Shown here: in pieces, positions 15,141-23,813 of the stretch
Position numbering within the stretch: the first letter of the stretch is position 1
Layout: each line of letters opens with the position of its first letter
The notes under the pieces: model-generated
Told to the model about the DNA's origin: nothing
The model's database searches: none
The model's input: the letters and a program-made list of their open reading frames with translations, nothing else
DNA from: JBGZEX01 sp041846495
Lineage (GTDB): Bacteria; Bacteroidota; Bacteroidia; Bacteroidales; Marinifilaceae
DNA: 32,406 nt
Direction: 5' to 3'
Assembly: GCA_041846495.1 (NCBI GenBank)
Contig: JBGZEX010000086.1
Span: 1-32,406, forward strand
Made by a program: the position numbers and the translations under genes

Positions 15141-15880
15141 TAGATAAGATAAAGGTACATAAATATTTTCTCAGGAGTGTTCCTACTTATGGGGAAAATG
15201 CGGGGGTACAGCGGGAGATAGCCCGGCATTTGACCGAAATGATGCGGAGCATAGGATTGACGGCGTTTTCCGATGCATTGGAAATAGGTTGCGGTCCCGG
15301 TATTTTGACTTCCTTATTGAAGGATTTCGTGTCCGGCGATATTTTTATCAACGATATAGTGAAAGAGATGTGTGATAAATGCGGGGAAGATTGTGGAATA
15401 CCGGAGAGAAACAGAATATACGGCGATATAGAGACCCTGCATATAACCCGGGAATTCGATGCCGTATTTTCGGCTTCCGTTTTTCAATGGTTGGAGGATA
15501 TCGGTAGGATGGTGGAAAACGTAGCGTGCCGGTTGCGGGGAAACGGCGTACTGGCTTTTTCCACTTTCGGGCCGGACAATATGAAAGAATTGAGAAAAAT
15601 TACCGGCAGAGGACTGGCTTATAAATCTTTGGCGGAATTGAAGAAAATCCTGTCCTCCCGTTTCGAGATATTGACGGCGGAAGAGGGTTTCTCGACGGTT
15701 TATTTCGATACACCCCTTGCCGTGGTGCGCCACATATCGGCGACGGGAGCAGGAGCCGTCGACAAGGATGTGGATTTCAGACTTAAGGATTTTTCTGCGG
15801 ATTATATACGCAGATTCGGTACACCCCGAGGCCTGCCTCTTACCTACCATCCCCTTTATTTTGTTTGCAGAAAACGTTGA
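15137..15880 (+). CDS. bioC: Malonyl-ACP O-methyltransferase
   Basis: Methylates malonyl-ACP with SAM to start pimelate synthesis on the fatty-acid machinery. From the ATG at 15137, which overlaps the bioG stop as ATGA, the product is 247 residues. It starts MIDKIKVHKYFLRSVPTYGE, has the class I SAM site ALEIGCGPG at 47-55, the acidic and substrate segment FDAVFSASVFQWLED, and ends in the BioC-typical LPLTYHPLYFVCRKR. A longer frame begins at 15050 but lacks family similarity upstream of 15137. It is the last gene of the operon and is followed by a strong hairpin, so bioD is not cotranscribed. Confidence 0.94.
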   Translation: MIDKIKVHKYFLRSVPTYGENAGVQREIARHLTEMMRSIGLTAFSDALEIGCGPGILTSLLKDFVSGDIFINDIVKEMCDKCGEDCGIPERNRIYGDIETLHITREFDAVFSASVFQWLEDIGRMVENVACRLRGNGVLAFSTFGPDNMKELRKITGRGLAYKSLAELKKILSSRFEILTAEEGFSTVYFDTPLAVVRHISATGAGAVDKDVDFRLKDFSADYIRRFGTPRGLPLTYHPLYFVCRKR

Positions 15881-15910
15881 GCCGGCACTGTGTAGGCCGG
15901 TTTGCCTTTG

Positions 15911-15953
15911 AAGTGCCCTCTAAAAATCAGACAAGAACTTTTAGAGGGCACTT
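15911..15953. terminator. Strong hairpin terminator between bioC and the convergent barrel gene
   Basis: A perfect 15-bp stem (AAGTGCCCTCTAAAA at 15911-15925 with its complement at 15939-15953) around a 13-nt loop. It lies 30 nt after bioC and 37 nt before the end of the opposing gene. The A/T-rich loop-proximal end and the symmetric form suit both directions. Confidence 0.8.
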
Positions 15954-15990
15954 CATAATTCGATTTACGACATGCCGATCCTATTTGAAC

Positions 15991-16557
15991 TTAAAGTATG
16001 CGGTAGCCGATGATTACATTGAAAACTTGGGGTTTTTCGATTTTTTTCGAGAATTTTTTTAATCCTTGTTGGAAATCGATATCCAAGGAGAATTTCCATG
16101 CATCCACTCCGGCGCCGATTTTTATATCCCAGAGATTTTTGGAAGGATCTTCGTTTTTGTACATTTCGGGTATGTTCTTCAAATCCTTGGTAAGAAAGGA
16201 AACTTGAGGACCTGCGAATATACGGATGTTTAGCAAACCGGTATTCAGGATTTTGTAGCCGAGGAGTAAGGGAATGCTTACGGCATCGTATTTTAATTTC
16301 CCTTTTTCCATTGTTTCCGTAAGTTTGAATTTCGAAGTGTTGCGGTTGAAGTTCAAAGCCGGTTCGAGGTAGAAATCTTTGAAATTAACCCGCATAAAGG
16401 CGCCTATGGTAAATCCGCTATAAGTGGATTCGTCATATTTTTCCATATTGATTTTCGTGTTGTTCCATCCTGCATGGATACCTAAATCAAGAGGCGATTG
16501 TGCCATGGCAATACATGAAATACTCATGACAATCAATAACATAAATAGTTTTCTCAT
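15991..16557 (-). CDS. Outer-membrane beta-barrel protein (PorT/OMP_b-brl_2-like)
   Basis: A 188-residue exported protein. The signal peptide MRKLFMLLIVMSISCIAMAQ is followed by alternating hydrophobic strands: LGIHAGWNNTKI, YSGFTIGAFMRVNF, FYLEPALNF, SIPLLLGYKIL, LNIRIFAGPQVSFL, WDIKIGAGVDAW and the terminal strand FNVIIGYRIL. It ends in a hydrophobic residue, as beta-barrels do. This is the pattern of the small Bacteroidota porin-family barrels with glycine-rich turns such as GAGVD. The frame extends upstream to 16746, but the ATG at 16557 gives the signal peptide and is 38 nt from a promoter box. Its function is unknown and it has no operon partners. Confidence 0.85.
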   Translation of the reverse strand: MRKLFMLLIVMSISCIAMAQSPLDLGIHAGWNNTKINMEKYDESTYSGFTIGAFMRVNFKDFYLEPALNFNRNTSKFKLTETMEKGKLKYDAVSIPLLLGYKILNTGLLNIRIFAGPQVSFLTKDLKNIPEMYKNEDPSKNLWDIKIGAGVDAWKFSLDIDFQQGLKKFSKKIEKPQVFNVIIGYRIL

Positions 16558-16594
16558 AATTGAAAATGTTTTGTTAATAAAAAAACCGTATCCG

Positions 16595-16602
16595 CAAATA
16601 TA
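16595..16602 (-). promoter_or_regulatory. Candidate promoter -7 box for the barrel gene
   Basis: TATATTTG on the minus strand, followed by GC, 37 nt upstream of the ATG. No -33 TTG at the standard spacing. Confidence 0.5.
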
Positions 16603-16684
16603 TAAGATTTTTTCAATCCCTTTATAGAGTTGGATAATTTTTAGAAAAATATCACGAGTGTTTGACGGAGTTGATGCCTTGTTT

Positions 16685-17449
16685 TTAAGGTTTGTGAAGG
16701 TGGCGGCGGAATTCCGATAATACGATGCCGGTAGCAACGGAAACATTGAGAGATTCCGCCGAACCGCGACTATGGGGGAAATCGGGAATCCGGATGCGTT
16801 CCGTAATCAGGGAACGGAGTTCGGGATTTATTCCCCGGCCTTCGTTTCCCATAACGATGAAGCCTGCGGATGGAAGTTTTTCGTATTCGTAAATGTTTTT
16901 TCCGTCCAATACGGTTCCGAAACACGGAAATCCCGGAGGAGCGGAGCAAATAAGGTTTTCGATATCCGTGTATCGGATATCCACTCTGAAGACGGAACCC
17001 ATACTGGCTTGAAGGGCTTTGGGATTGTAGCGATCGCAGCAATCGGTATCGCAATAAATATCCCTTATTCCGAACCAGTCGGCTGTGCGTACGATGGTCC
17101 CGAAATTTCCCGGATCCTGTATGCCGTTTAATATGAGGATGAGTTTGTCGGCATAAGATACTTCGGGAGTTCCCGTTTCGGGTATTTCCACAATGGCTAT
17201 TACTTCCGGAGGTGAGGCGAAAGCCGATAACTTTTGCATTTCTTCCTTATTCACCCGTATGATCTCGGTCCCGGAAAGGGCGAAATCCGGATTCCATTCC
17301 GGAATTCCAATGATATATACCGGTTTAAAGGAAGAGTTCAGGAGTTCGTTTACAATTTTATCGCCCTCTATTTTAAATAACTTATATTTATCCCTAAACT
17401 TCCTTTTTTCAATATTTTGGATTATTTTTGTTATGCGTTTGCTAATCAT
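16685..17449 (-). CDS. SpoU/TrmH family RNA methyltransferase
   Basis: A 254-residue SPOUT methyltransferase, expected to 2'-O-methylate a ribose in rRNA or tRNA with SAM. An N-terminal substrate-binding domain (ISKRITKIIQNIEKRKFRDK onward) precedes the knotted domain. Its motifs are GIQDPGNFGTIVRTADWFGI (motif 1, with the catalytic Arg), VMGNEGRGI (motif 2) and SAESLNVSVATGIVLSEFRR (motif 3). The target cannot be named from sequence. The ATG at 17449 is 17 nt from a TATCTTTG box; a further ATG at 17467 would lie in that box. It is divergent from the histidine kinase gene, with only 48 nt between starts. Confidence 0.9.
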   Translation of the reverse strand: MISKRITKIIQNIEKRKFRDKYKLFKIEGDKIVNELLNSSFKPVYIIGIPEWNPDFALSGTEIIRVNKEEMQKLSAFASPPEVIAIVEIPETGTPEVSYADKLILILNGIQDPGNFGTIVRTADWFGIRDIYCDTDCCDRYNPKALQASMGSVFRVDIRYTDIENLICSAPPGFPCFGTVLDGKNIYEYEKLPSAGFIVMGNEGRGINPELRSLITERIRIPDFPHSRGSAESLNVSVATGIVLSEFRRHLHKP

Positions 17450-17466
17450 TGCGGTATTTTTATACA

Positions 17467-17474
17467 CAAAGATA
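17467..17474 (-). promoter_or_regulatory. Promoter -7 box for the RNA methyltransferase gene
   Basis: TATCTTTG on the minus strand, 17 nt before the ATG at 17449, matches TAnnTTTG. It lies within the 48-nt gap to the divergent kinase gene, so the two promoters must overlap. Confidence 0.6.
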
Positions 17475-17497
17475 GTTTATTTTCTAAAATCGGTTTT

Positions 17498-18442
17498 ATG
17501 CGGCTCGATAATATTCTTTTAGTCTTTTCCTTAATAGGACAGATTGTAGCTGCATATATCGCCATCAGCTTGATTAAACGTACGAAATATAATGTGTCCT
17601 GGATATTGATATCCTGTGCATTGATTATCATGGTGTTTTACAGACTCTCGGAAATACTTCCCGTTATCGACCCGGAATTGGCGGAGGCGGTATATCCGGT
17701 GGAAAAATGGCTGGGATTATTCATATCGCTTTCGTTTTTGGTAGGTTTATCGTACGTTAAGAAACTGCTCTATTTTATGCAAAGGGCGGAAAGTATACGA
17801 AGGGAGACGGAAAAGGAGGTATTGTCCGCCGTTATAAAAACGGAAGAAAAGGAAAGACGGCATTTTGCCAAAGAGCTGCATGACGGCTTGGGGCCTTTGT
17901 TGAGTGTAGCCAAGATGCTTATTTCGGACATAGACGAAACCAAATCTCCCGAAGTCAAACTTAAAATACGTAAGAACATAGAGCAAGCCATAGACGAAGC
18001 GGTAGACAGCGTAAGGACATTGTCGATGAATATAAGTCCCCACGTGTTGAATCGTTTCGGATTGAGAGATGCGCTCAATGCTTTTATTCGCAGATTCAAT
18101 ACGGGAGATGCCCCCCATGTGATGTTTACTACCAATATCGAAGGACGAAGATTTGCCGAAGATGTGGAAGTCATTGCTTACAGAGTCGTTTGTGAACTTA
18201 TAAATAATTCGGTAAAACATGCGGATTGTAAAAATATTAAAATAGACATACAACTGAAAAAGTCGATTCTTTATATGGAGTATGAGGATGACGGAAAGGG
18301 TTTCGATTTATCCGAAAATGTCAATATAAACGGAATGGGCCTGGATAATATAAAATATCGGTTGAATACCCGGGACGGAAATATTAAAATCATAAGCGAG
18401 CCGGGAGAAGGTATGAAGGCTTCGTCATTTATAAAATTATGA
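17498..18442 (+). CDS. Membrane sensor histidine kinase (HisKA_3 / NarX-type)
   Basis: A 314-residue kinase. Three hydrophobic spans lie at about residues 5-24, 33-50 and 72-89, with almost no periplasmic domain. A helical linker and the dimerisation/phosphoacceptor motif RRHFAKELHDGLGPLLSVAK follow, with H128 as the phosphorylated histidine. The HATPase region has the N-box (ELINNSVKHADC), G1 (DDGKGFDL) and G2 (NGMGLDNIKYR). The sensor must read a membrane or internal signal. The start at 17498 is chosen because the upstream frame is out of character for a membrane N-terminus. Its stop overlaps the regulator start by 4 nt (ATGA). Confidence 0.92.
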   Translation: MRLDNILLVFSLIGQIVAAYIAISLIKRTKYNVSWILISCALIIMVFYRLSEILPVIDPELAEAVYPVEKWLGLFISLSFLVGLSYVKKLLYFMQRAESIRRETEKEVLSAVIKTEEKERRHFAKELHDGLGPLLSVAKMLISDIDETKSPEVKLKIRKNIEQAIDEAVDSVRTLSMNISPHVLNRFGLRDALNAFIRRFNTGDAPHVMFTTNIEGRRFAEDVEVIAYRVVCELINNSVKHADCKNIKIDIQLKKSILYMEYEDDGKGFDLSENVNINGMGLDNIKYRLNTRDGNIKIISEPGEGMKASSFIKL

Positions 18443-19086
18443 ACGTCATGAAGAAATTGAATATATGTATAGTGGACGATCATAAACTTTTCAGGGAAGG
18501 TTTGAAATTATTGCTTTCGGAGCGGGATTTCGTAAACAGAGTTTATGAATCTTCCAACGGTAAGGAGTTTATCGACGGGGTGGGATGGCATGAGGCCGAT
18601 GTCGTACTCATGGATATATCGATGCCGGTAATGGATGGAATCGATGCGACGGAGCGGGCGGTGATGTTGTGTCCGGACATTAAAATCATAGCCCTTTCGA
18701 TGTATGGAGATGAAGAGTACTACAGAAAAATGTTGGATGCCGGTGTTAAGGGTTTTTTATTGAAGAGCGCAGGAATAGAGAAGGTTGAAGATGCGATCTT
18801 GAAAGTGGCTTCCGGAGAAGAATATTTTTCCGAAGAACTTTTGGAGAATATAAATTATACCTCTTCTTCTAAAGAAGAAAATAATGATATCGAGCTTTCC
18901 AAACGAGAGTTGGAGATTCTTTATCACGTTTGCCGGGGATTGTCCAATCAGGAGATTGCCGATAAATTATTTATAAGCAAGCGTACGGTGGATAAACACA
19001 GGGCAAGTCTTTTGAGTAAAACGGGTAGTCGGAATACGGCGGCTTTGGTAATGTTTGCAATTAAAAATCAGATGATTGGCATTTGA
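18439..19086 (+). CDS. NarL/LuxR-type response regulator
   Basis: A 215-residue regulator. The receiver domain (residues 7-125) has D13/D14, phosphoacceptor D59 in VVLMDISMPVMDG, S87 and K109 in FLLKSAG. The C-terminal LuxR-type helix-turn-helix is at about 150-212 (SKRELEILYHVCRGLSNQEIADKLFISKRTVDKHRASLLSKTG). It is the partner of the kinase just upstream (4-nt overlap) and is followed by tamB after 5 nt, so the two-component genes and tamB-tamL look like one transcript. It may control its own operon; no operator is identified. Confidence 0.95.
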   Translation: MNVMKKLNICIVDDHKLFREGLKLLLSERDFVNRVYESSNGKEFIDGVGWHEADVVLMDISMPVMDGIDATERAVMLCPDIKIIALSMYGDEEYYRKMLDAGVKGFLLKSAGIEKVEDAILKVASGEEYFSEELLENINYTSSSKEENNDIELSKRELEILYHVCRGLSNQEIADKLFISKRTVDKHRASLLSKTGSRNTAALVMFAIKNQMIGI

Positions 19087-19091
19087 ATATA

Positions 19092-22000
19092 ATGAAAAGA
19101 ATATTGAAGTATACGGGTTATGGCTTATTGGCCTTTTTTTTCATTATTTTCCTGATTTTTTTGCTTTTGTACATTCCTCCGGTCCGGAATCTTGTAAAAA
19201 ACAAAGTGTTGGATTATGTGAATGCAGGCGGGAAAATTCATGTGGAGGTGGAGGAATTCGGACTTAAATTTCCCTTGGATTTGGAGTTGAAAAAAGTGTT
19301 TGTGGGGCAAAGCGAAAAAGATACTCTTGTGTATGCGGATTATCTTTTTCTCGATATGGGGCTTAGGAATATACTTAAACATAGGGTTTTGATTCACGAA
19401 CTTCTGTTACGCGGAGTGAGAGTAAACGTGAAGAACGAAACTACGGGTATGAGACTGGATATTCGCACCAAGGCGCTCGGACTTGCCTCCCATCCCTTTA
19501 ATTGGGATAGTAAGGAGGTCCGACTAAGATATTTGGATTTGAATAACGGGCATGTGGTTTTGACTTCCGGTTCGGGGCGTAAATCGGTAAATCCCGAAAA
19601 AAAACCTTTCGATTGGATTTTCGGAGTGGAGGAACTTCGATTGGATAGCGTAAGCTATACGATGTATTCCTCTTCGATGCCTTATCTCGGGAGCGGAATA
19701 GAGAAAGGAAGGATTACGCGGGCAAAGGTAGATATCGGGCAGGAGTTTGTAAATGCGGATTCGGTTAATCTGAAAGGAGGCGGATGTAGTATTTTAATCG
19801 GGAAAGGGGATAGAGCGGATAAGGAACCGGTTGTGAATACGACGAGAGGGGAGTGGGAAGTCCGGGTGAATAATCTCTATTTATCCAATAGTCGTTTCGA
19901 ATTGAATAATTCGGAAAAAAAAGCCGAAAAATTCGAAATCGCTTTGTCGGGCATAGGAGTTTTGATAGATTCCGTATACAATAGAAGCCGCATTGTAAAG
20001 GGGAATTTGAGGGAGTTGACTTTTGTTCAGGATAGCGGCATATATATGAAACATTTTTCGGGACATGTCGATTTGGACTCTGCAACTTCCGATGCCGTCG
20101 GGTTGCGGGTAATCACCTCGCATACGAATTTGGTTGCGGATGCGGTTCTTGAGGCGCCTGTAGGAGATGTTGCCAAGGGATATCCTTTTCGGGTAGCGAT
20201 GAAAGGCAGCGTAGGTTTATCGGATATAGCCGCATTTTACGATGGAATTCCGGATGCGATGCGGGGAGAACGTTTGAATGTGGATGCCTCTCTGGTTTGG
20301 AGTAAAGAATATCTTTCTCTTAAAAAACTCAAACTCGATATGGAAAACTGTTTCAGTTTGGAAGCGAGAGGAAATCTCGAGAGTTTGAATGATATTGAGA
20401 ATATTACGGGTAGCTTGGAGTTTCACGGTCGGACGGATTCCACTCTGTTTATAAGGAAAGGGGCGAAGAATAGGGAATTTAATATTCCCGCTCGTACCGA
20501 AGTCTATGGGGATTTCAAGGCATATAAAGGTAAAATCGCTCCTGTTATAAGAATCGGAAACAGAAATGCGCTTTTATCCGTACTGGGTTATTGTAATTTG
20601 ATTTCAAAGGAGTACGATATCAATATTCAGGCCGACAGTTTTCCCGTTCAACGGTTTATTTCGGGGGATATCGGGAGAGATTTGAGCGGGCGTATAAAGA
20701 TTCGGGGAAAAGGTTACGATTGGAGAAGAGCCGTGGTGGATGCGGAAGTCAATATCGACGGGTTTGTATATAATAAACATCGTTATACGGATATATCCTT
20801 GAAAACGATGTTGTCGAATACGACCCTTAAGGCACATTTGATTTCCGATGATCCCGATTGTATTTTGGATTTATCCGTAAAAGCGGATAAAGTGGATTCG
20901 GGACACCGTATTTTTCTGGACGGTAAAATTCCGAAGTTGGATTTTCAACGATTGAATTTTTCGGAAGAAATTACGAAGTTGTCGTGCGATTTTTCTTTTT
21001 TGGGATTTTTAGGAAATAACGAATACGGGATTCGTACGGATATAAGAAATATTTTTTTGAATCAAAGGGGGAATAAGGAGGATTTGGGCGATATCAAACT
21101 CGAAATGCACAGCAATATCGATACTACCTTATTGAAAATTAATTCGGGAGATTTCGATATGAGATTTGCAGCCGATACGGCAATTATGCATGTGGCCGAA
21201 CTCTTTGCAGAGGCGGGGAAATTATTGACTCGCCAGATAAGACGGGGAACCTTCGATATGGAGGATGTCCGAAAAATCATGCCTTATTTTAAATTGGATA
21301 TCGAGGGAGGATATAAAAATGCCGTTATGCGTTATTTAGCCGCCAATAATATAAAAATAAGAAGATTGGATTTAAATGCCTCTTCTCTTCCTGCCCGAGG
21401 ATTTCAAATGCTTACCCGAGTCAAATATCCCATGTTCGGAGAATTTCAATTCGATTCGGTTTGCCTTGAAGTTAGTCAGCATCGTAAGACCATGGATTAT
21501 CGGTTAATGTTTGCAAATTCCGATCAACGGTTAAAGGATATGTTTAATTTACAGGCCTCCGGTTATTTCCGTAGAAATCTCATGCGGATTTTCTTGAATC
21601 AAAAAAATACCAAAGGAGATGAAGGTATTGATTTGGGTGCCGATATCGCTCTTCAGGATTCTTCTTTTTCAGTACGTATTTTTCCGTATACTCCCGTCAT
21701 AGGTTATGAAAAATGGACGGTAAATGAAGATAATTGGGTGAATTTCGGACGAAATCTGAAATTATCGGCCAATATGAAATTGGAAAATAAAGACAAAGTA
21801 TTCGAAATACGATCCGAATACGATTCAATCGGCAATTCCGATAAGCTTGGTATAAAAATCGAAAATATAGACATAAAAAAAACGGCGTCCCATATTCCTT
21901 TATTGCCTGCCGTGGAGGGTGTGTTAAGGTTGAATGCGAAACTGGCTACTGTTGAAGAACATATGTATTTGAATGGAAATATCGGTATAGACGGTTTTGT

Positions 22001-23813
22001 ATACGAATCGAATAAAGTGGGTGATGTGGATTTGAAATTGGATTATCTTTTGGACAAAGCGACTTATTCTTTACATGAATTCATTACCTCCATGCATATA
22101 GACGGGCGTAAAGGGCTCGATTTGCGAGGACGTATGAAAAGCGGGCGGAAAATGGCTGTGGATATCAACTCTTCTTTGAACGATTTCCCTTTATCTTTGG
22201 TTAATATATTTCTTCCCAAAAATACCTTGTCTTTAAAAGGGGGTATGGATGGAAATTTATTTTTCAAAGGAAATTTAAACGAACCGGAATTAAGCGGAGA
22301 ACTTGCCTTTAAGAATGCCAGAGTTAAGGTTTCGCTCTTATCTACGGAATTCGGCATAGATTCCAATCGATTGGATATTCGGAACGGACGTTTGAATTTC
22401 CGCAATTTCAAATTTATTGCTCCCAATAATTCCGCATTGTTGTTGAATGGGGATTTGCATTTTCAGCCTTTCGATAAAATGAAAGCCAATTTGGTTATGT
22501 CAGGCCGGCAATTCCAGGTTGTGGATGTCGGCTCGGATGAAAACTCCATTTTGTCCGGAAAGGGTTTTGCCGATATAACAGCCCGGATGCGAGGATATTT
22601 TAAAGAATTGGATATCAGGGGAAGTTTGAAATTATTGAGCGGTACGGAAATCAATTATGCCGTTAGAGAAAATGTACTTAAGGAAAAAGGGAGATTGGGA
22701 GATGTCGTACGTTTCGTTTCTTTTCGGGACTCTTTGAATTGGGAGGTGTCCGGCGATAAACAATTTATCACCTCCGGTTTTACCATGAATATGTTTATGG
22801 ATATAGAAAAAGGAGTGAAAATGAATATAGATCTTTCCGAAAACGGAGATAATAAAGTCTCTCTCGTAGGGGGAGGCGGTCTTACTTATTCCATCGATAA
22901 GAACGGAATCAGTCATCTTTCGGGAAAATATGTCCTGTCTCAGGGAGAAGTCCGGTATACGATTCCGGTCGTGGCCCAGAAGACTTTTAATATCAGCGAC
23001 GGAAGTTATGTGGAATGGACGGGCGACATCGTCAAACCGATGTTGAACATATCGGCTTCGGAATATGTGAAAGCCAATGTTATTTCCGGAAATCAATCCC
23101 GATTGGTCACCTTTAATGCCATCATACGGATTGGAAATACTTTGGCCGATCCCTCGATTGCTTTCGATGTGGAGGCCGTGCACGACCAGGCCGTACAAAG
23201 TCAATTGGCCACTTTGAATAAGGACGAACGCAGCCGGGAGGCAATAAATTTATTGGTCTATAATACCTATATGGGACCGGGACAGGTACAAACGCTTAAG
23301 GGAGGGGCGCTCAACAGCATCCTCGAAAGCGAACTCAATCAATGGACCCGTAAATATTTCAATACAGGTCTTACTTTCGGAATAGATACGTACGACCAGT
23401 ATTCTTCCCGGGGAAGAGCGACCCGTACGGACGTGTCTTATAAATTTTCCAAAAATCTTTTCAATGAAAAGGTTAGAGTGAAAATAGGAGGGAAGTTGTC
23501 GACCTCGGAAGATCCGAATCGGGATTTGGAGCAGACCTTGGTGGACGATATCGCATTGGAGTATGTTTTCGATCGGAATAAAAATCTGTTTCTAAGATTT
23601 TTCCGTAATTCGAATTACGACATATTGGAGGGTAATGTATTCCAGACCGGGGGAGGTGTGGTTTTTCATAAAAATTTTGCCAATCTCTTGGATTTTTTCA
23701 GGAGTAAAAAGAAAAGGGCTTTACTTCAAAAGAAACGGGACGATGCTTGGAAAAGTTTAAAAGGAGATGAGAATAAAAAAAATAGCGAACATATTGAGTC
23801 GGTCGGAATATAA
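19092..23813 (+). CDS. tamB: TamB-domain translocation/assembly protein
   Basis: A 1573-residue AsmA-like protein that spans the periplasm and works with an outer-membrane Omp85 partner in inserting barrels and moving lipids. An N-terminal inner-membrane anchor (residues about 9-30, YGLLAFFFIIFLIFLLLYI) is followed by a very long beta-rich repetitive region. The C-terminal TamB (DUF490) domain occupies the last 350 residues or so (RGSLKLLSGTEINYAVRENV, KYVLSQGEVRYTIPVVAQKTF, LNQWTRKYFNTGLTFGIDTY). Length is normal for Bacteroidota TamB. The ATG at 19092 is preferred over an in-frame TTG at 19083. It lies 5 nt after the response regulator, and its last 47 nt overlap the start of tamL. Confidence 0.93.
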   Translation: MKRILKYTGYGLLAFFFIIFLIFLLLYIPPVRNLVKNKVLDYVNAGGKIHVEVEEFGLKFPLDLELKKVFVGQSEKDTLVYADYLFLDMGLRNILKHRVLIHELLLRGVRVNVKNETTGMRLDIRTKALGLASHPFNWDSKEVRLRYLDLNNGHVVLTSGSGRKSVNPEKKPFDWIFGVEELRLDSVSYTMYSSSMPYLGSGIEKGRITRAKVDIGQEFVNADSVNLKGGGCSILIGKGDRADKEPVVNTTRGEWEVRVNNLYLSNSRFELNNSEKKAEKFEIALSGIGVLIDSVYNRSRIVKGNLRELTFVQDSGIYMKHFSGHVDLDSATSDAVGLRVITSHTNLVADAVLEAPVGDVAKGYPFRVAMKGSVGLSDIAAFYDGIPDAMRGERLNVDASLVWSKEYLSLKKLKLDMENCFSLEARGNLESLNDIENITGSLEFHGRTDSTLFIRKGAKNREFNIPARTEVYGDFKAYKGKIAPVIRIGNRNALLSVLGYCNLISKEYDINIQADSFPVQRFISGDIGRDLSGRIKIRGKGYDWRRAVVDAEVNIDGFVYNKHRYTDISLKTMLSNTTLKAHLISDDPDCILDLSVKADKVDSGHRIFLDGKIPKLDFQRLNFSEEITKLSCDFSFLGFLGNNEYGIRTDIRNIFLNQRGNKEDLGDIKLEMHSNIDTTLLKINSGDFDMRFAADTAIMHVAELFAEAGKLLTRQIRRGTFDMEDVRKIMPYFKLDIEGGYKNAVMRYLAANNIKIRRLDLNASSLPARGFQMLTRVKYPMFGEFQFDSVCLEVSQHRKTMDYRLMFANSDQRLKDMFNLQASGYFRRNLMRIFLNQKNTKGDEGIDLGADIALQDSSFSVRIFPYTPVIGYEKWTVNEDNWVNFGRNLKLSANMKLENKDKVFEIRSEYDSIGNSDKLGIKIENIDIKKTASHIPLLPAVEGVLRLNAKLATVEEHMYLNGNIGIDGFVYESNKVGDVDLKLDYLLDKATYSLHEFITSMHIDGRKGLDLRGRMKSGRKMAVDINSSLNDFPLSLVNIFLPKNTLSLKGGMDGNLFFKGNLNEPELSGELAFKNARVKVSLLSTEFGIDSNRLDIRNGRLNFRNFKFIAPNNSALLLNGDLHFQPFDKMKANLVMSGRQFQVVDVGSDENSILSGKGFADITARMRGYFKELDIRGSLKLLSGTEINYAVRENVLKEKGRLGDVVRFVSFRDSLNWEVSGDKQFITSGFTMNMFMDIEKGVKMNIDLSENGDNKVSLVGGGGLTYSIDKNGISHLSGKYVLSQGEVRYTIPVVAQKTFNISDGSYVEWTGDIVKPMLNISASEYVKANVISGNQSRLVTFNAIIRIGNTLADPSIAFDVEAVHDQAVQSQLATLNKDERSREAINLLVYNTYMGPGQVQTLKGGALNSILESELNQWTRKYFNTGLTFGIDTYDQYSSRGRATRTDVSYKFSKNLFNEKVRVKIGGKLSTSEDPNRDLEQTLVDDIALEYVFDRNKNLFLRFFRNSNYDILEGNVFQTGGGVVFHKNFANLLDFFRSKKKRALLQKKRDDAWKSLKGDENKKNSEHIESVGI

